NCBI GenBank assembly: GCA_023442905.1
Contig: JAEZWY010000139.1
Location: 1 to 14,957, forward strand
DNA length: 14,957 nt
Direction of reading: 5' to 3'
Source: Bacillota bacterium
GTDB taxonomy: Bacteria > Bacillota > Bacilli > Lactobacillales > Aerococcaceae
The notes below the pieces were generated by a model. The model had not been told where the DNA came from and did not search any database. It saw nothing but the letters and a program-made list of their open reading frames with translations. A program made the translations under genes and the position numbers. Shown in pieces: positions 5,652 to 13,117 of the stretch (the stretch's first letter is position 1; every line of letters begins with the position of its first letter).

Positions 5652-6398
5652 ATGGAAAAAGTTAAATTTGAATTTAAAAATGAAGTTGTTGAAAATAAAA
5701 CAATCATTACACTTTCGGGTGTAGTTAGAGAGCCTTATCCATGGGATGAAGAAGACGAAGCTATCAATGAAAAACTAATTCGAAATACCCTAGATGGAGT
5801 GAATGGAGATGTATTAATTCGACTTAACTCACCCGGTGGTGATGTGTTTGAAGGTATTTCAATTTGTAACTACCTAAAATCAATTGATAATAAGGTAACG
5901 ATTGAAATAACAGGTGTGGCAGCAAGTGCTGCATCGATTATAGCGATGGGTGCAGATAAAGTTATCATGGATAAAGGCACAAGTATGATGATTCACGAAG
6001 CCTCAACAATCGCTTGGGGGAACAAGACTGAAATCCAAAAGACTTTAAATGCTTTAACAACGATTGACAAGTCGTTAATTGCTATTTATCAAGACAAGAC
6101 TGGTTTAGATACTGACACATTAAATGGATTCTTGACCAATGAAACTTGGTTTACGGCAGAAGAAGCAGTAGAAAATGGGTTTGCTGATGAAGTTGGTAAT
6201 GTAAAAGTAGAAGAATCTATTGAAGAAGAGGAAGTTGACAATTCTGTATCTTCCAAAAATGACGAAACTGACAAATACGAAGATGTTATTAAAGAGTTAT
6301 CAGCTAAAGTAGACGCACTTATGAACAAAGAAGAACAAGTAGTAACAAAAGAAAAACCAAAAACAAATTTATTAAATCAATTCTTAGGAGGAATTTAA
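5652..6398 (+). CDS. ClpP-like prohead protease with scaffold-like C-terminal tail
   Basis: Serine protease that matures the prohead, probably by trimming the capsid protein N-terminus. The ClpP/crotonase-type fold is clear: NSPGGDVFEGISI (59-71), the nucleophile S92 in GVAASAAS (88-95), the catalytic H115 in MMIHEAS, and the end of the fold at WFTAEEAVENGFADEVG. The third catalytic residue of ClpP (Asp) is not in the usual place; the Glu of NETWF is the likeliest substitute, as in other phage members. Residues from about 187 to 248 leave the fold: a Glu-rich stretch, then YEDVIKELSAKVDALMNKEE, a predicted coiled coil. No separate scaffold gene is present, so this tail may act as one. ATG is 6 bases after GGAGG. 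Confidence 0.88.
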   Translation: MEKVKFEFKNEVVENKTIITLSGVVREPYPWDEEDEAINEKLIRNTLDGVNGDVLIRLNSPGGDVFEGISICNYLKSIDNKVTIEITGVAASAASIIAMGADKVIMDKGTSMMIHEASTIAWGNKTEIQKTLNALTTIDKSLIAIYQDKTGLDTDTLNGFLTNETWFTAEEAVENGFADEVGNVKVEESIEEEEVDNSVSSKNDETDKYEDVIKELSAKVDALMNKEEQVVTKEKPKTNLLNQFLGGI

Positions 6399-6401
6399 CA
6401 C

Positions 6402-7613
6402 ATGATTAATGTAGAAAAAAATAAAACAATTGACTTTGAAGCATTAAAAGTTGAAGCGTTTAATGCAATGAAAGAAAACAACGAGGAAGCAACTAAAGTC
6501 GCTTTCAATAACTTATTTGATGCAATGGCAGAGCAAGCAAAACAAATCGCAGAAGATAAAACAACAGGATTACATGCTTCGATTAATGATAATCAAATCA
6601 TGATTGAACGTGGCGCTCGTCGTCCTATCACATCAGCGGAAATGAAATTCTTTAATGAAGCAGTTGAAAAACAAAAAATCGAGGGATTAAACGAGCTATT
6701 CCCTAAAACCATTATCGAAACGATTATGGCTGACTTAACAAAAGAGCATCCGTTATTATCGGCGATTGATACGAAGTATACAGAAGCAGCAATCAAATAT
6801 ATCTATGCAGACCCAACTCAAGCAGTAGCATACTGGGATATTATTCCAGCGGATATCCGACAAGTTTTATTAGGTACGTTTAAGTCGTTAGACATCATGG
6901 TCGCAAAATTATCTGGCTACATCGCATTACCAAAAGGATACTTCCAATTAGGTCCAGCTTGGTTAGCGAACTATGTGACGACTTCATTACGTGAAGTTAT
7001 CACGATGGAATTAGAAAATGCATCAGTCAATGGTGATGGAAAGAATAAACCAATAGGTTTAATCCGCAAATTATCTGGAGCTGTTGACGGTGTTTATCCT
7101 GAAAAAGAAAAAGTGGCTGTAACGGAATTAACACCAAAATCATTAGCTGGTGTACGCGGATTATTTGCTAAAGAAAAAACATTAAATGGCCAATTAAGCA
7201 TCGTCATTAATCCAGAAACCTATGCATTAAAAGTAATGCCTAATCGTTTTCACCAAGATACAGTAACTGGTGCATGGCACGAAAACGCATTGCCATATAA
7301 CTTACAAGTTGTTGAGTCACACGCTGTAGAAAAGGATGTGGCAATCATCGGTAACTTAAAGAACTACTTATTAGCAGTTGCTGGTGATTTAGAGTTGAAG
7401 AAATACGAAGAAACTTTAGCAATCGAAGACATGGACTTGTACATCGGCAAAATGTTTGCTAATGGTATCGCAAAGAATCCTAACGCTTTCGTGGTGTTAG
7501 ACTTGTCTGGTATGACAGGCGCTACACCAGTACCTGCAGAAGGACCTGCTGACATTGCACCGCAAGATACTATCAGTCCGGCTGGTCAAGAGGAAGATAC
7601 TCCCGAGGTTTAA
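6402..7613 (+). CDS. Major capsid protein, HK97 fold
   Basis: Builds the icosahedral head. Of 403 residues, roughly the first 110 are charged and helical (DFEALKVEAFNAMKENNEEA onward), fitting a delta-domain that guides assembly and may be cleaved by the protease encoded just upstream. The HK97 core follows: LFPKTIIETIMADLTKEHPL, ALPKGYFQLGPAWLANYV, and VNGDGKNKPIGLI, the G-x-G-x-N-x-P-x-G turn typical of the family, then LKVMPNRFH and the core end near FVVLDLSG. After that comes a disordered Pro/Ala/Glu-rich tail of about 35 residues (GMTGATPVPAEGPADIAP...), unusual for the fold and probably on the capsid surface. ATG at 6402 is preceded by AGGAGG at 6388-6393, in the last codons of the protease gene. 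Confidence 0.92.
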   Translation: MINVEKNKTIDFEALKVEAFNAMKENNEEATKVAFNNLFDAMAEQAKQIAEDKTTGLHASINDNQIMIERGARRPITSAEMKFFNEAVEKQKIEGLNELFPKTIIETIMADLTKEHPLLSAIDTKYTEAAIKYIYADPTQAVAYWDIIPADIRQVLLGTFKSLDIMVAKLSGYIALPKGYFQLGPAWLANYVTTSLREVITMELENASVNGDGKNKPIGLIRKLSGAVDGVYPEKEKVAVTELTPKSLAGVRGLFAKEKTLNGQLSIVINPETYALKVMPNRFHQDTVTGAWHENALPYNLQVVESHAVEKDVAIIGNLKNYLLAVAGDLELKKYEETLAIEDMDLYIGKMFANGIAKNPNAFVVLDLSGMTGATPVPAEGPADIAPQDTISPAGQEEDTPEV

Positions 7614-7634
7614 TCGGTATAAGGAGGGATAATA

Positions 7635-7898
7635 ATGGCTTTTAAAGTCTTAAAACCATTTAAAGATACAACCGACAAGAAATATGAGTATGGGGCAGGT
7701 GATACCTTCCCCCGTACTGGTTTTACTAAAGTATCAGAAGAACGCAAACAATACTTAGTTGAATTAGGATTTATCGCAGATTCCAAAGAAGATTTTACTA
7801 AGTTAACAGTAGCAGAACTAAAAGAACGTTTAGACAATCAAGGCATTAAATATGATGCGAAAGCAAAAAAGGATGATTTAATCAACCTTTTAAAATAA
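7635..7898 (+). CDS. HeH/SAP-like domain protein of the head module
   Basis: An 87-residue protein in two parts. The N-terminal half (FKVLKPFKDTTDKKYEYGAG, then FPRTGFTKVSEERKQYLVEL) resembles a small beta module often found in Firmicute phage proteins placed after the capsid gene. The C-terminal 32 residues, LTVAELKERLDNQGIKYDAK and AKKDDLINLL, match the helix-extended-helix (HeH, SAP/LEM-like) motif, which can bind DNA. Position between the capsid protein and the first connector is typical; the role (decoration, DNA contact in the head, or completion) is not established. ATG at 7635 lies 8 bases after AAGGAGG. Confidence 0.7.
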   Translation: MAFKVLKPFKDTTDKKYEYGAGDTFPRTGFTKVSEERKQYLVELGFIADSKEDFTKLTVAELKERLDNQGIKYDAKAKKDDLINLLK

Positions 7899-7910
7899 AG
7901 GAGTGATTAA

Positions 7911-8195
7911 ATGGAGCGAACATTACCTAAAGGGTTGCTTGAAGCGGTCAAGGTTGAGTTGAAAATCACTCATGATTACTTAGCGGTAGGCCTAGATGCA
8001 TTGGTTTGGGAAGCGATAGACGTCATTGATGATATTTGCGGAGCAAGTGACTATTCTGTGGAAGGTTTACCGAGAAAATTAGTGAAAGCATATTGCCGAT
8101 ATGCGAGAAGTAATATTCCTGAATTGTTTGAAAAGAACTTCCAACACGATATTTTAAAACTCCAAATTAGAAACGGAGTGAAGAAACGTGGTTAA
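7911..8195 (+). CDS. Head-tail connector, gp6-like
   Basis: Connector (adaptor) that sits under the portal and passes DNA from head to tail. The 94-residue, all-helical protein shows the gp6-like pattern: LLEAVKVELKITHDYLAVGL, a helix ALVWEAIDVIDDICG with the conserved hydrophobic spacing, then LPRKLVKAYCRYARSNIPEL and FEKNF. Its length matches the family (about 90-110). ATG at 7911 is 6 bases after AAAGGAGTG. It overlaps the next gene by 8 bases, and the order capsid - HeH protein - gp6-like - adaptor is standard for this kind of siphovirus. Confidence 0.82.
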   Translation: MERTLPKGLLEAVKVELKITHDYLAVGLDALVWEAIDVIDDICGASDYSVEGLPRKLVKAYCRYARSNIPELFEKNFQHDILKLQIRNGVKKRG

Positions 8196-8532
8196 AGTGA
8201 ACGAACTCCCAATTGATGGCATGTTAAGATTCGGAAAGTACGCTACTAAACGTGACGAAAACGGCAAGAAGGTAGGTTTCGAATTATTAGATCCACACGA
8301 TTTATTCTTTAACTACTTGTCAATCCGCCAATCCGACACGACTTATTTTAATTCAATTGGTAAAACGGTCGATTTAAAGGTCAAAACATACTATGTGACG
8401 GGTGTAGAGCAACAATCAGTCAAAGTTTTAATTGAAGGGGAGTTGTACGACGTGACAATGATAGACCCTGATTTTAAACGTGAGTATATGTTTTGGTACT
8501 TAACGAAAGTAGGTGTTGGCAGTGGAATCTAA
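8188..8532 (+). CDS. Head-tail adaptor / joining protein
   Basis: Probable head-completion (stopper/joining) protein of the SPP1 gp16 type, sealing the filled head and joining it to the tail. The 114-residue product is beta-rich: LPIDGMLRFGKYATKRDENG at the N-terminus, LSIRQSDTTYFNSIGKTVDL (this F-x-S-I-G-x-T segment is common in the family), then YYVTGVEQQ, KVLIEGELYDV and a Trp-containing C-terminal strand. Start is the GTG at 8188, 8 bases after CGGAG and overlapping the previous stop. Family membership rests on length, strand pattern and position, not on a catalytic motif. Confidence 0.7.
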   Translation: MVKVNELPIDGMLRFGKYATKRDENGKKVGFELLDPHDLFFNYLSIRQSDTTYFNSIGKTVDLKVKTYYVTGVEQQSVKVLIEGELYDVTMIDPDFKREYMFWYLTKVGVGSGI

Positions 8533-8875
8533 CACACAAGCAGTGGTAGCTAAGTTAACAGAATTAACTGGCTATCCAGTATTCAAAACAGATATAACGA
8601 GGGATGAAGCGTTGGCTAATCCTTCGTTTTTTGTGTACGAAGATAAAGGCGACATCACGCAAGGTGGCAATGGCAATCAATTCTTAATGGAATTTATTAT
8701 TTCTTTCATCACAACAGAAGATGCTTCTATCGATGAAATTGAATTGATTCTTGCACTAAGATACTTTGGACTGATATTCAACCGAACAGAAACTGAACAT
8801 GGTCGTGTGGCTAATACCGAATCAGAAGCTAAAATGATTACATTCAACTTCCATGTGCCACTGATATATTGCTAG
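8522..8875 (+). CDS. Probable tail terminator / tail completion protein
   Basis: No firm family call. Layout by eye is an N-terminal helix (NTQAVVAKLTELTGYPVF), strands SFFVYED and FLMEFIISFITTEDAS, a helix IDEIELILALRYFGLIF, and a last strand MITFNFHVPLIYC. This alpha-beta pattern and the length (117 residues) fit the tail terminators that cap the tube (lambda gpU / SPP1 gp17 type). The frame is open from GTG 8513, but the AGGTG at 8511-8515 is correctly spaced for the GTG at 8522, which I prefer; it overlaps the previous gene by 11 bases. It stands before, not after, the gp10-like gene, the reverse of the common order, so a role as a second neck protein remains possible. Confidence 0.55.
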   Translation: MESNTQAVVAKLTELTGYPVFKTDITRDEALANPSFFVYEDKGDITQGGNGNQFLMEFIISFITTEDASIDEIELILALRYFGLIFNRTETEHGRVANTESEAKMITFNFHVPLIYC

Positions 8876-8885
8876 GGGTGATTGC

Positions 8886-9284
8886 ATGATTAAATTCGAG
8901 CTGAATGACGAGCAAATGTCAAAGCTAGCTGAACACACGCAAAGTTTGTCTGGCCGTTCGGAAGAAGTTATCAATCGCACTTTAAAGCAAAGTGGTGCTA
9001 AAGAGATGATTCAAGCGATTGTCGGTTTTATTCCGTTATCAAAAGGAAAAGGGCCACATGCTAAGAATAGCAACCCAATTAAAGTAACAATGATTAACTT
9101 AGGTTTTGAATTAAAGCCAAAGCCTAAGTGTAAATATTTGGTGTTCCCGGATCAAGGGATTGGTCGGAGAAACCAAATTGCACAGAAAATGTTTGAAAAA
9201 GGTGCCGAACAATCGAATGACAAGATATTAAACTTATTGATTGAAGCACTAATAGAAGAAAATAACAAACTAGGAGGAAAATAA
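8886..9284 (+). CDS. HK97 gp10-like neck/tail protein
   Basis: A 132-residue protein of the HK97 gp10-like type, found in the neck region of siphoviruses between head completion and tail tube genes; the exact role is unsettled. Features are a helical N-terminus (LNDEQMSKLAEHTQSL), EVINRTLKQSGAKEMIQAIV, a GKGPHAKNSNPIK segment, and the C-terminal motif KYLVFPDQGIGRRNQIAQ followed by a helix FEKGAEQSNDKILNLLIEAL, which is the most recognisable part. The ATG at 8886 is 6 bases after TAGGGGTG. Its stop overlaps the tail tube ATG (TAATG), so the two are probably coupled. Confidence 0.72.
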   Translation: MIKFELNDEQMSKLAEHTQSLSGRSEEVINRTLKQSGAKEMIQAIVGFIPLSKGKGPHAKNSNPIKVTMINLGFELKPKPKCKYLVFPDQGIGRRNQIAQKMFEKGAEQSNDKILNLLIEALIEENNKLGGK

Positions 9285-9877
9285 TGGCTACAAAATTAGA
9301 TTTTGCAAAATACAAATTAACAGCCGCATCCATTCAATGGTGGGATGAGGAAACTCAAAAACATACAACAGGCACAAAATTTGGTTGCTTAGGTTCACTG
9401 ACAGCAGAACCTGACGTCAACACGATTACGATTGATTGCGAAGGTGAAGAAAATGATTCTGTTGATGTAGTACGTTTCTTAGACTTAACAATCTTAGCCC
9501 ATACGAACATGGAAAATCGTCGTAAGATATTTGGATTAAATAGCGATGGATTGAAAGAAGGATACTTTGGGAATGACTACCGTAATCTTCAAGGAGAAGG
9601 CATTTTAACATGTGAGCTAGAAGATTTATACGGTCGTGAAACCCTTATGATTGCCTTTCCACGCGTTAAATTTACAGGTGGTTTCCGTTTTGAACACGAA
9701 AACGGACAAAATGAAATTGCTGAATTGGAATTCAGTGCTAAAGCATATCCTGTGGCATTTAACGGTATTAAACGTCATTACATTGAAGTAGCAAAATCAG
9801 TATTAGGTGAAGCGAATGTAACTGCTTGGCATACTGCATTCGTACCGACATTAGTTGAAGGTACACCATCAGTCTAG
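9284..9877 (+). CDS. Major tail tube protein
   Basis: Polymerises into the tail tube through which DNA passes. The 197-residue protein has the features of Gram-positive siphophage tube proteins: N-terminal ATKLDFAKYKLTAASIQWWD, an early G-C-L-G-S-L-T-AEP segment, a long acidic middle (EGEENDSVDVVRFLDLTILA), and a beta-rich C-terminal half (VKFTGGFRFEHENGQNEIAE, LEFSAKAYPVAFN). The length is normal with no added surface domain. ATG at 9284 lies 6 bases after AGGAGG and overlaps the preceding stop. It is followed by the two chaperone frames and then the tape measure, the invariant order tube - gpG/gpT - tape measure, which supports the call strongly. Confidence 0.88.
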   Translation: MATKLDFAKYKLTAASIQWWDEETQKHTTGTKFGCLGSLTAEPDVNTITIDCEGEENDSVDVVRFLDLTILAHTNMENRRKIFGLNSDGLKEGYFGNDYRNLQGEGILTCELEDLYGRETLMIAFPRVKFTGGFRFEHENGQNEIAELEFSAKAYPVAFNGIKRHYIEVAKSVLGEANVTAWHTAFVPTLVEGTPSV

Positions 9878-9888
9878 GAGGATGGAAC

Positions 9889-10206
9889 ATGAGAGAGTTA
9901 ACGCTTAACGACGGTACTGTCGTTAAATTAGACACCAAATTGAATATTAAGAAACTGATGATGATTAATCGTGATTTTAACACGGATCAGTTCGCAACGT
10001 TAAGAGGCTCGATGAAAGCAGTTGACTTCAATATCATATCAGCGAGCCATGCGGTTTACATCGCGTATCGCCAAGCGAACATGACAGATTACCTATCTTT
10101 TGACGAATTCTTTGATAAGTATGACTTTGATACAGAAGAAGCTATGGAAATCTATGCAGAGTTACTTTTTTCGAACGTTAAAAAAAAGTATACTCCGAAG
10201 CGTTAA
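9889..10206 (+). CDS. Tail assembly chaperone, short form (gpG-like)
   Basis: Cytoplasmic chaperone that coats the tape measure and recruits tube subunits; it is not part of the finished virion. The 105-residue product starts MRELTLNDGTVVKLDTKLNI, a typical gpG-like beginning, followed by a helical acidic part (YLSFDEFFDKYDFDTEEAME) and the basic end VKKKYTPKR. The ATG is 6 bases after AGGAGG. Near its 3' end it contains the slippery heptamer A-AAA-AAG at 10182-10188, where a fraction of ribosomes shift to the -1 frame to make the longer form. No other gene could supply this function between the tube and tape measure. Confidence 0.85.
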   Translation: MRELTLNDGTVVKLDTKLNIKKLMMINRDFNTDQFATLRGSMKAVDFNIISASHAVYIAYRQANMTDYLSFDEFFDKYDFDTEEAMEIYAELLFSNVKKKYTPKR

Positions 10207-10448
10207 AGCGAGTCACCACTAAGGTTTCAACAACTGGAATCGCCCAACCGCGCTACGAGATAGCCTGTTGGGCTGATTTTTTTAGCCTTTATGTTGACGC
10301 TTACGGTTTAGACCCACAATTAGTATTAGAATTACCACTCGATGAAGTGGAGCATATCGCTTTAAACAAATCAGCATACGATTCATGGTTAACTGGAGAG
10401 AAACATAAAGCGGCTAAGAAAGCATCGAAGAAGAAAGGAGGTAAATAA
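9889..10448 (+). CDS. Tail assembly chaperone, -1 frameshift product (gpGT-like, 186 aa)
   Basis: Reading the gpG frame to the AAG at 10186-10188 and then shifting back one base gives 100 residues of gpG followed by 86 residues of a T domain that ends at TAA 10446-10448. The T part has no start codon or ribosome site of its own. In the -1 frame a TAA at 10179-10181 lies immediately upstream, so that frame opens exactly at the heptamer. T-domain residues include TGIAQPRYEIACWADFFSLY, LELPLDEVEHIALN and a Lys-rich end (KAAKKASKKKGGK), fitting a domain that contacts the tape measure. Its stop overlaps the tape measure ATG (TAATG). The lambda G/GT arrangement is near-universal in siphoviruses. 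Confidence 0.85.
10182..10188 (+). other. -1 ribosomal frameshift site A-AAA-AAG
   Basis: Heptamer A-AAA-AAG in the gpG frame, inside a run of eight A (10180-10187) ending in G. Both tRNAs re-pair after slipping one base back. It lies 18 codon bases before the gpG stop. A weak stem ACTC/GAGT (10192-10195/10210-10213) begins three bases downstream; I see no strong pseudoknot. Confidence 0.85.
10242..10283 (+). terminator. Terminator-like hairpin inside the gpT coding part
   Basis: GCCCAAC (10242-10248) pairs perfectly with GTTGGGC (10267-10273). Inside it GCTA (10252-10255) pairs with TAGC (10261-10264) around CGAGA, with a small 3x2 internal loop between the stems. TGA and seven T (10277-10283) follow. 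Shape and U-tract resemble an intrinsic terminator, though the structure overlaps codons for PRYEIACWADFF. It may only reflect coding constraints, or it may lower transcription of the tape measure gene or stimulate translation control. Confidence 0.35.
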
Positions 10449-13117
10449 TGGCAAATAATCACGAAATTAAGATTGATTATAAGGTCGTCAATTCCCAATT
10501 TAACAAAGGCATCAAAGAGATTAACAGTGAAGTCAGTACGTTGAATAAAGAGTTCCGATTGCAACAAGAACAGATGAAGCTAACAGCTAGTGAATCTGAA
10601 AAACTTGAAGCGAAGTTGAATAAGTTAAACAAAGAACATGAGTTGGGTCAAAAGAAAACACGCGAGATTGAAACTGCATATAAGAATGTGGTTGAAATTA
10701 TGGGCGAAAGTTCCAAAGAAGCTGAAACGTGGAAGAATAAATTACTTGATGCCAAAAAGAACGAAGAATACTTAAAGAACGCGATTCAACTTACGACTGA
10801 AGCATTGGATAAGTCAAACGAATCCATGTCAGAAGCAGCGCAAGAAAGTGAAGCTAATAGAGAAAAGTTAAAATCGTTAGAAGAACAACAAAAGAGTTTA
10901 GCATTAGAAAGTCAAAAGCTAACAAGCGAATTAAAACTAGAACAATCTGAAATGTCTGCTAATGCGACAGAAGCCGAAAAGCTAGAAAAAGCTAAAGACA
11001 GATTGACGAAACAATCTGAATTAGTTCAAAAACAAATTAAAAACTTAGAAGAACAATTAGCTGTGGCCAAAGATGAATACGGCGAGAATTCTGATGAAGT
11101 CTTAAAGTTAGAAGCATCTTTAAATGATTCTAAGAAAGCATTTAACGATTTAAATAATGAAATGGGCAACATTAGCGGCAATGCATCTACTGCTAGCGAC
11201 GGTGTAGCGAGTGTTACGGGTGTATTGAATTACGAACTTGTCATGCAGTTTAGCGAGAAGATTGGCGAATTAAGCGATAAGCTAATCGAATTAGGTCAAG
11301 CATCTTTAGAAGCCTTTAGAGAAGTTGACGAAGGTATGGATATTATCACGACTAAAACTGGTGCGAGTGGTGACGCATTAGCGGGTATGCAAAAGATTGC
11401 CGGCAAAGTAGCGACCACTATTCCTACTGATTTTAAAACAGCTGGTGAAGCAGTTGGTGAAATCAATACGCAATTCGGTTTCCAAAACGAAGAGTTGCAA
11501 CAAGCCACCGAATTAATGATTAAGTACGCAGAGATTAACGGTACTGATGTGACTAATGCATCCATTCAATCAAGAAAAGCAATTGAAGCGTATCGCTTAG
11601 AAAATAAAGATTTAGGTCGTGTGTTAGATGCTACCACGAAAGTGGCTCAAAACACCGGTCAATCTGTTGATGATTTGATGAAAAAAGCTGTTGACGGAGC
11701 GCCGCAAATTAAAGCGTTAGGCCTTGGATTTGAAGAAGGTGTCACGCTAATCGGTCAATTTGAACAAGCCGGGGTTGAATCCACACAAGCGCTATCGTAT
11801 ATGTCAAGAGCGACGATTAAATACGCCAAAGACGGTAAAACATTAGAACAAGGTTTAAAAGGTACGATTGAAGAAATTCAGAATGCAAGTTCCGAAACAG
11901 AAGCTATGAATATTGCAGCCGAAGTATTTGGTACTCGTGGGGCATCCAAAATGGTGGATGCCATTCAACGTGGAGCTTTTAGCTTTGACGATTTATCCGA
12001 AACAGCCAAAACTGCTAGTGGTACTGTATCAAATACGTTTGATGAAACCTTAGACCCTATTGATCGATTTGTAACAGCACAAAACTCATTAACTCAAGTG
12101 ATGGCTGAATTTGGGGGTATGATAGCCGAACTATTGGCACCAGCTCTCGAATGGTTTACCGAAAAAATGAGTCATGTGTTGGAATGGATTCAAGAATTAC
12201 CCGAACCAGCTAAGAATATCATTGTAATTACCGGTATGGTTATTGCAGCGATTGGCGCCCTATTGCCAGTCATTATGAGTGTAGTTGCTGCTATTCAATT
12301 TGGAATTATCCCCGTCGTGGTAGGTTTAATCTCAACCTCACTACCAATCGTCGGAATTATTTTAGGTATCGTAGCCGCAGTTGCAGCGATTATTTGGGCA
12401 TTTAAAAACTGGGGTGCAATCACCGAGTGGTTAAAAGAAGCTTGGAGATTATTCTGTGAGAACGTGTCGGCATTTTGGAATGTACTGAAAGATAATTCCG
12501 TTCGAATCTTTACGGCAATAAAAGATAATGTCGTTGAGCAGTTTACCAATGCTAAGAATATCGCCATCGAAATTTGGGATAAAATAGCGTCAACTATCAA
12601 AGATAAGATTGAAGGAGCTAAAGATGCCGTCGGTAAAGCTATTGATGCTATTAAAGAATTCTTTAACTTTGAATGGAAGTGGCCGAAGATACCTTTGCCA
12701 CGTTTTACCTTTAGTGGCTCTCCTAACCCGTTAGATTGGGGCGACAGTAGTAAACGTCCTAATATCGGTGTGGAATGGTACGCAAAAGGTGGTATCATGA
12801 CCAGCCCAACAATATTTGGTTTTAATGGACGGAACATCATGGCCGGTGGAGAAGCAGGACCCGAAGCAATCTTACCGTTAAATAAAGAAGTCCTAGCCAA
12901 TATCGGTGTCGGTATTAGTGCCACGATGAATAATGATGAGATTATCGCATTGTTATATCAAGCGAACGATAGGTTAGCTGATTTGGTAGATAAGAATACC
13001 ACACTTGAATTAAACGGAAGAATATTAGCAGAAGAAATACGAGTGGATATTAATGAATTGAACGAATTATATAATTCACGTCACTTCAGAATACAAGGAG
13101 GGGAAGGCTATGCTTAG
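10448..13117 (+). CDS. Tail tape measure protein, TP901-type
   Basis: Sets tail length and travels with DNA into the host. The 889-residue product has four parts. Residues about 5-245 are a long coiled coil rich in Glu, Lys, Leu and Gln. About 287-525 is the TP901-type core (FREVDEGMDIITTKTGASGD, then QFGFQNEELQQATELM and VFGTRGASKMVDAI). Residues 591-652 are hydrophobic, with two to three membrane-spanning stretches (IIVITGMVIAAIGALLPVIM and following), expected to help membrane passage. The C-terminal part has W777-YAKGGI and GGEAGPEAILPLN, a conserved tape measure end. Start is the ATG after AAAGGAGG, overlapping the gpGT stop. By the usual rule of about 0.15 nm per residue, tail length would be near 130 nm. 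No peptidase domain is seen. Confidence 0.93.
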   Translation: MANNHEIKIDYKVVNSQFNKGIKEINSEVSTLNKEFRLQQEQMKLTASESEKLEAKLNKLNKEHELGQKKTREIETAYKNVVEIMGESSKEAETWKNKLLDAKKNEEYLKNAIQLTTEALDKSNESMSEAAQESEANREKLKSLEEQQKSLALESQKLTSELKLEQSEMSANATEAEKLEKAKDRLTKQSELVQKQIKNLEEQLAVAKDEYGENSDEVLKLEASLNDSKKAFNDLNNEMGNISGNASTASDGVASVTGVLNYELVMQFSEKIGELSDKLIELGQASLEAFREVDEGMDIITTKTGASGDALAGMQKIAGKVATTIPTDFKTAGEAVGEINTQFGFQNEELQQATELMIKYAEINGTDVTNASIQSRKAIEAYRLENKDLGRVLDATTKVAQNTGQSVDDLMKKAVDGAPQIKALGLGFEEGVTLIGQFEQAGVESTQALSYMSRATIKYAKDGKTLEQGLKGTIEEIQNASSETEAMNIAAEVFGTRGASKMVDAIQRGAFSFDDLSETAKTASGTVSNTFDETLDPIDRFVTAQNSLTQVMAEFGGMIAELLAPALEWFTEKMSHVLEWIQELPEPAKNIIVITGMVIAAIGALLPVIMSVVAAIQFGIIPVVVGLISTSLPIVGIILGIVAAVAAIIWAFKNWGAITEWLKEAWRLFCENVSAFWNVLKDNSVRIFTAIKDNVVEQFTNAKNIAIEIWDKIASTIKDKIEGAKDAVGKAIDAIKEFFNFEWKWPKIPLPRFTFSGSPNPLDWGDSSKRPNIGVEWYAKGGIMTSPTIFGFNGRNIMAGGEAGPEAILPLNKEVLANIGVGISATMNNDEIIALLYQANDRLADLVDKNTTLELNGRILAEEIRVDINELNELYNSRHFRIQGGEGYA

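Noticed and set aside
12295..12924. Long open frame on the minus strand (209 codons)
   Set aside because: It lies wholly opposite the tape measure gene, reads as low-complexity hydrophobic and Ser/Leu-rich sequence, and has no ribosome site or family resemblance.
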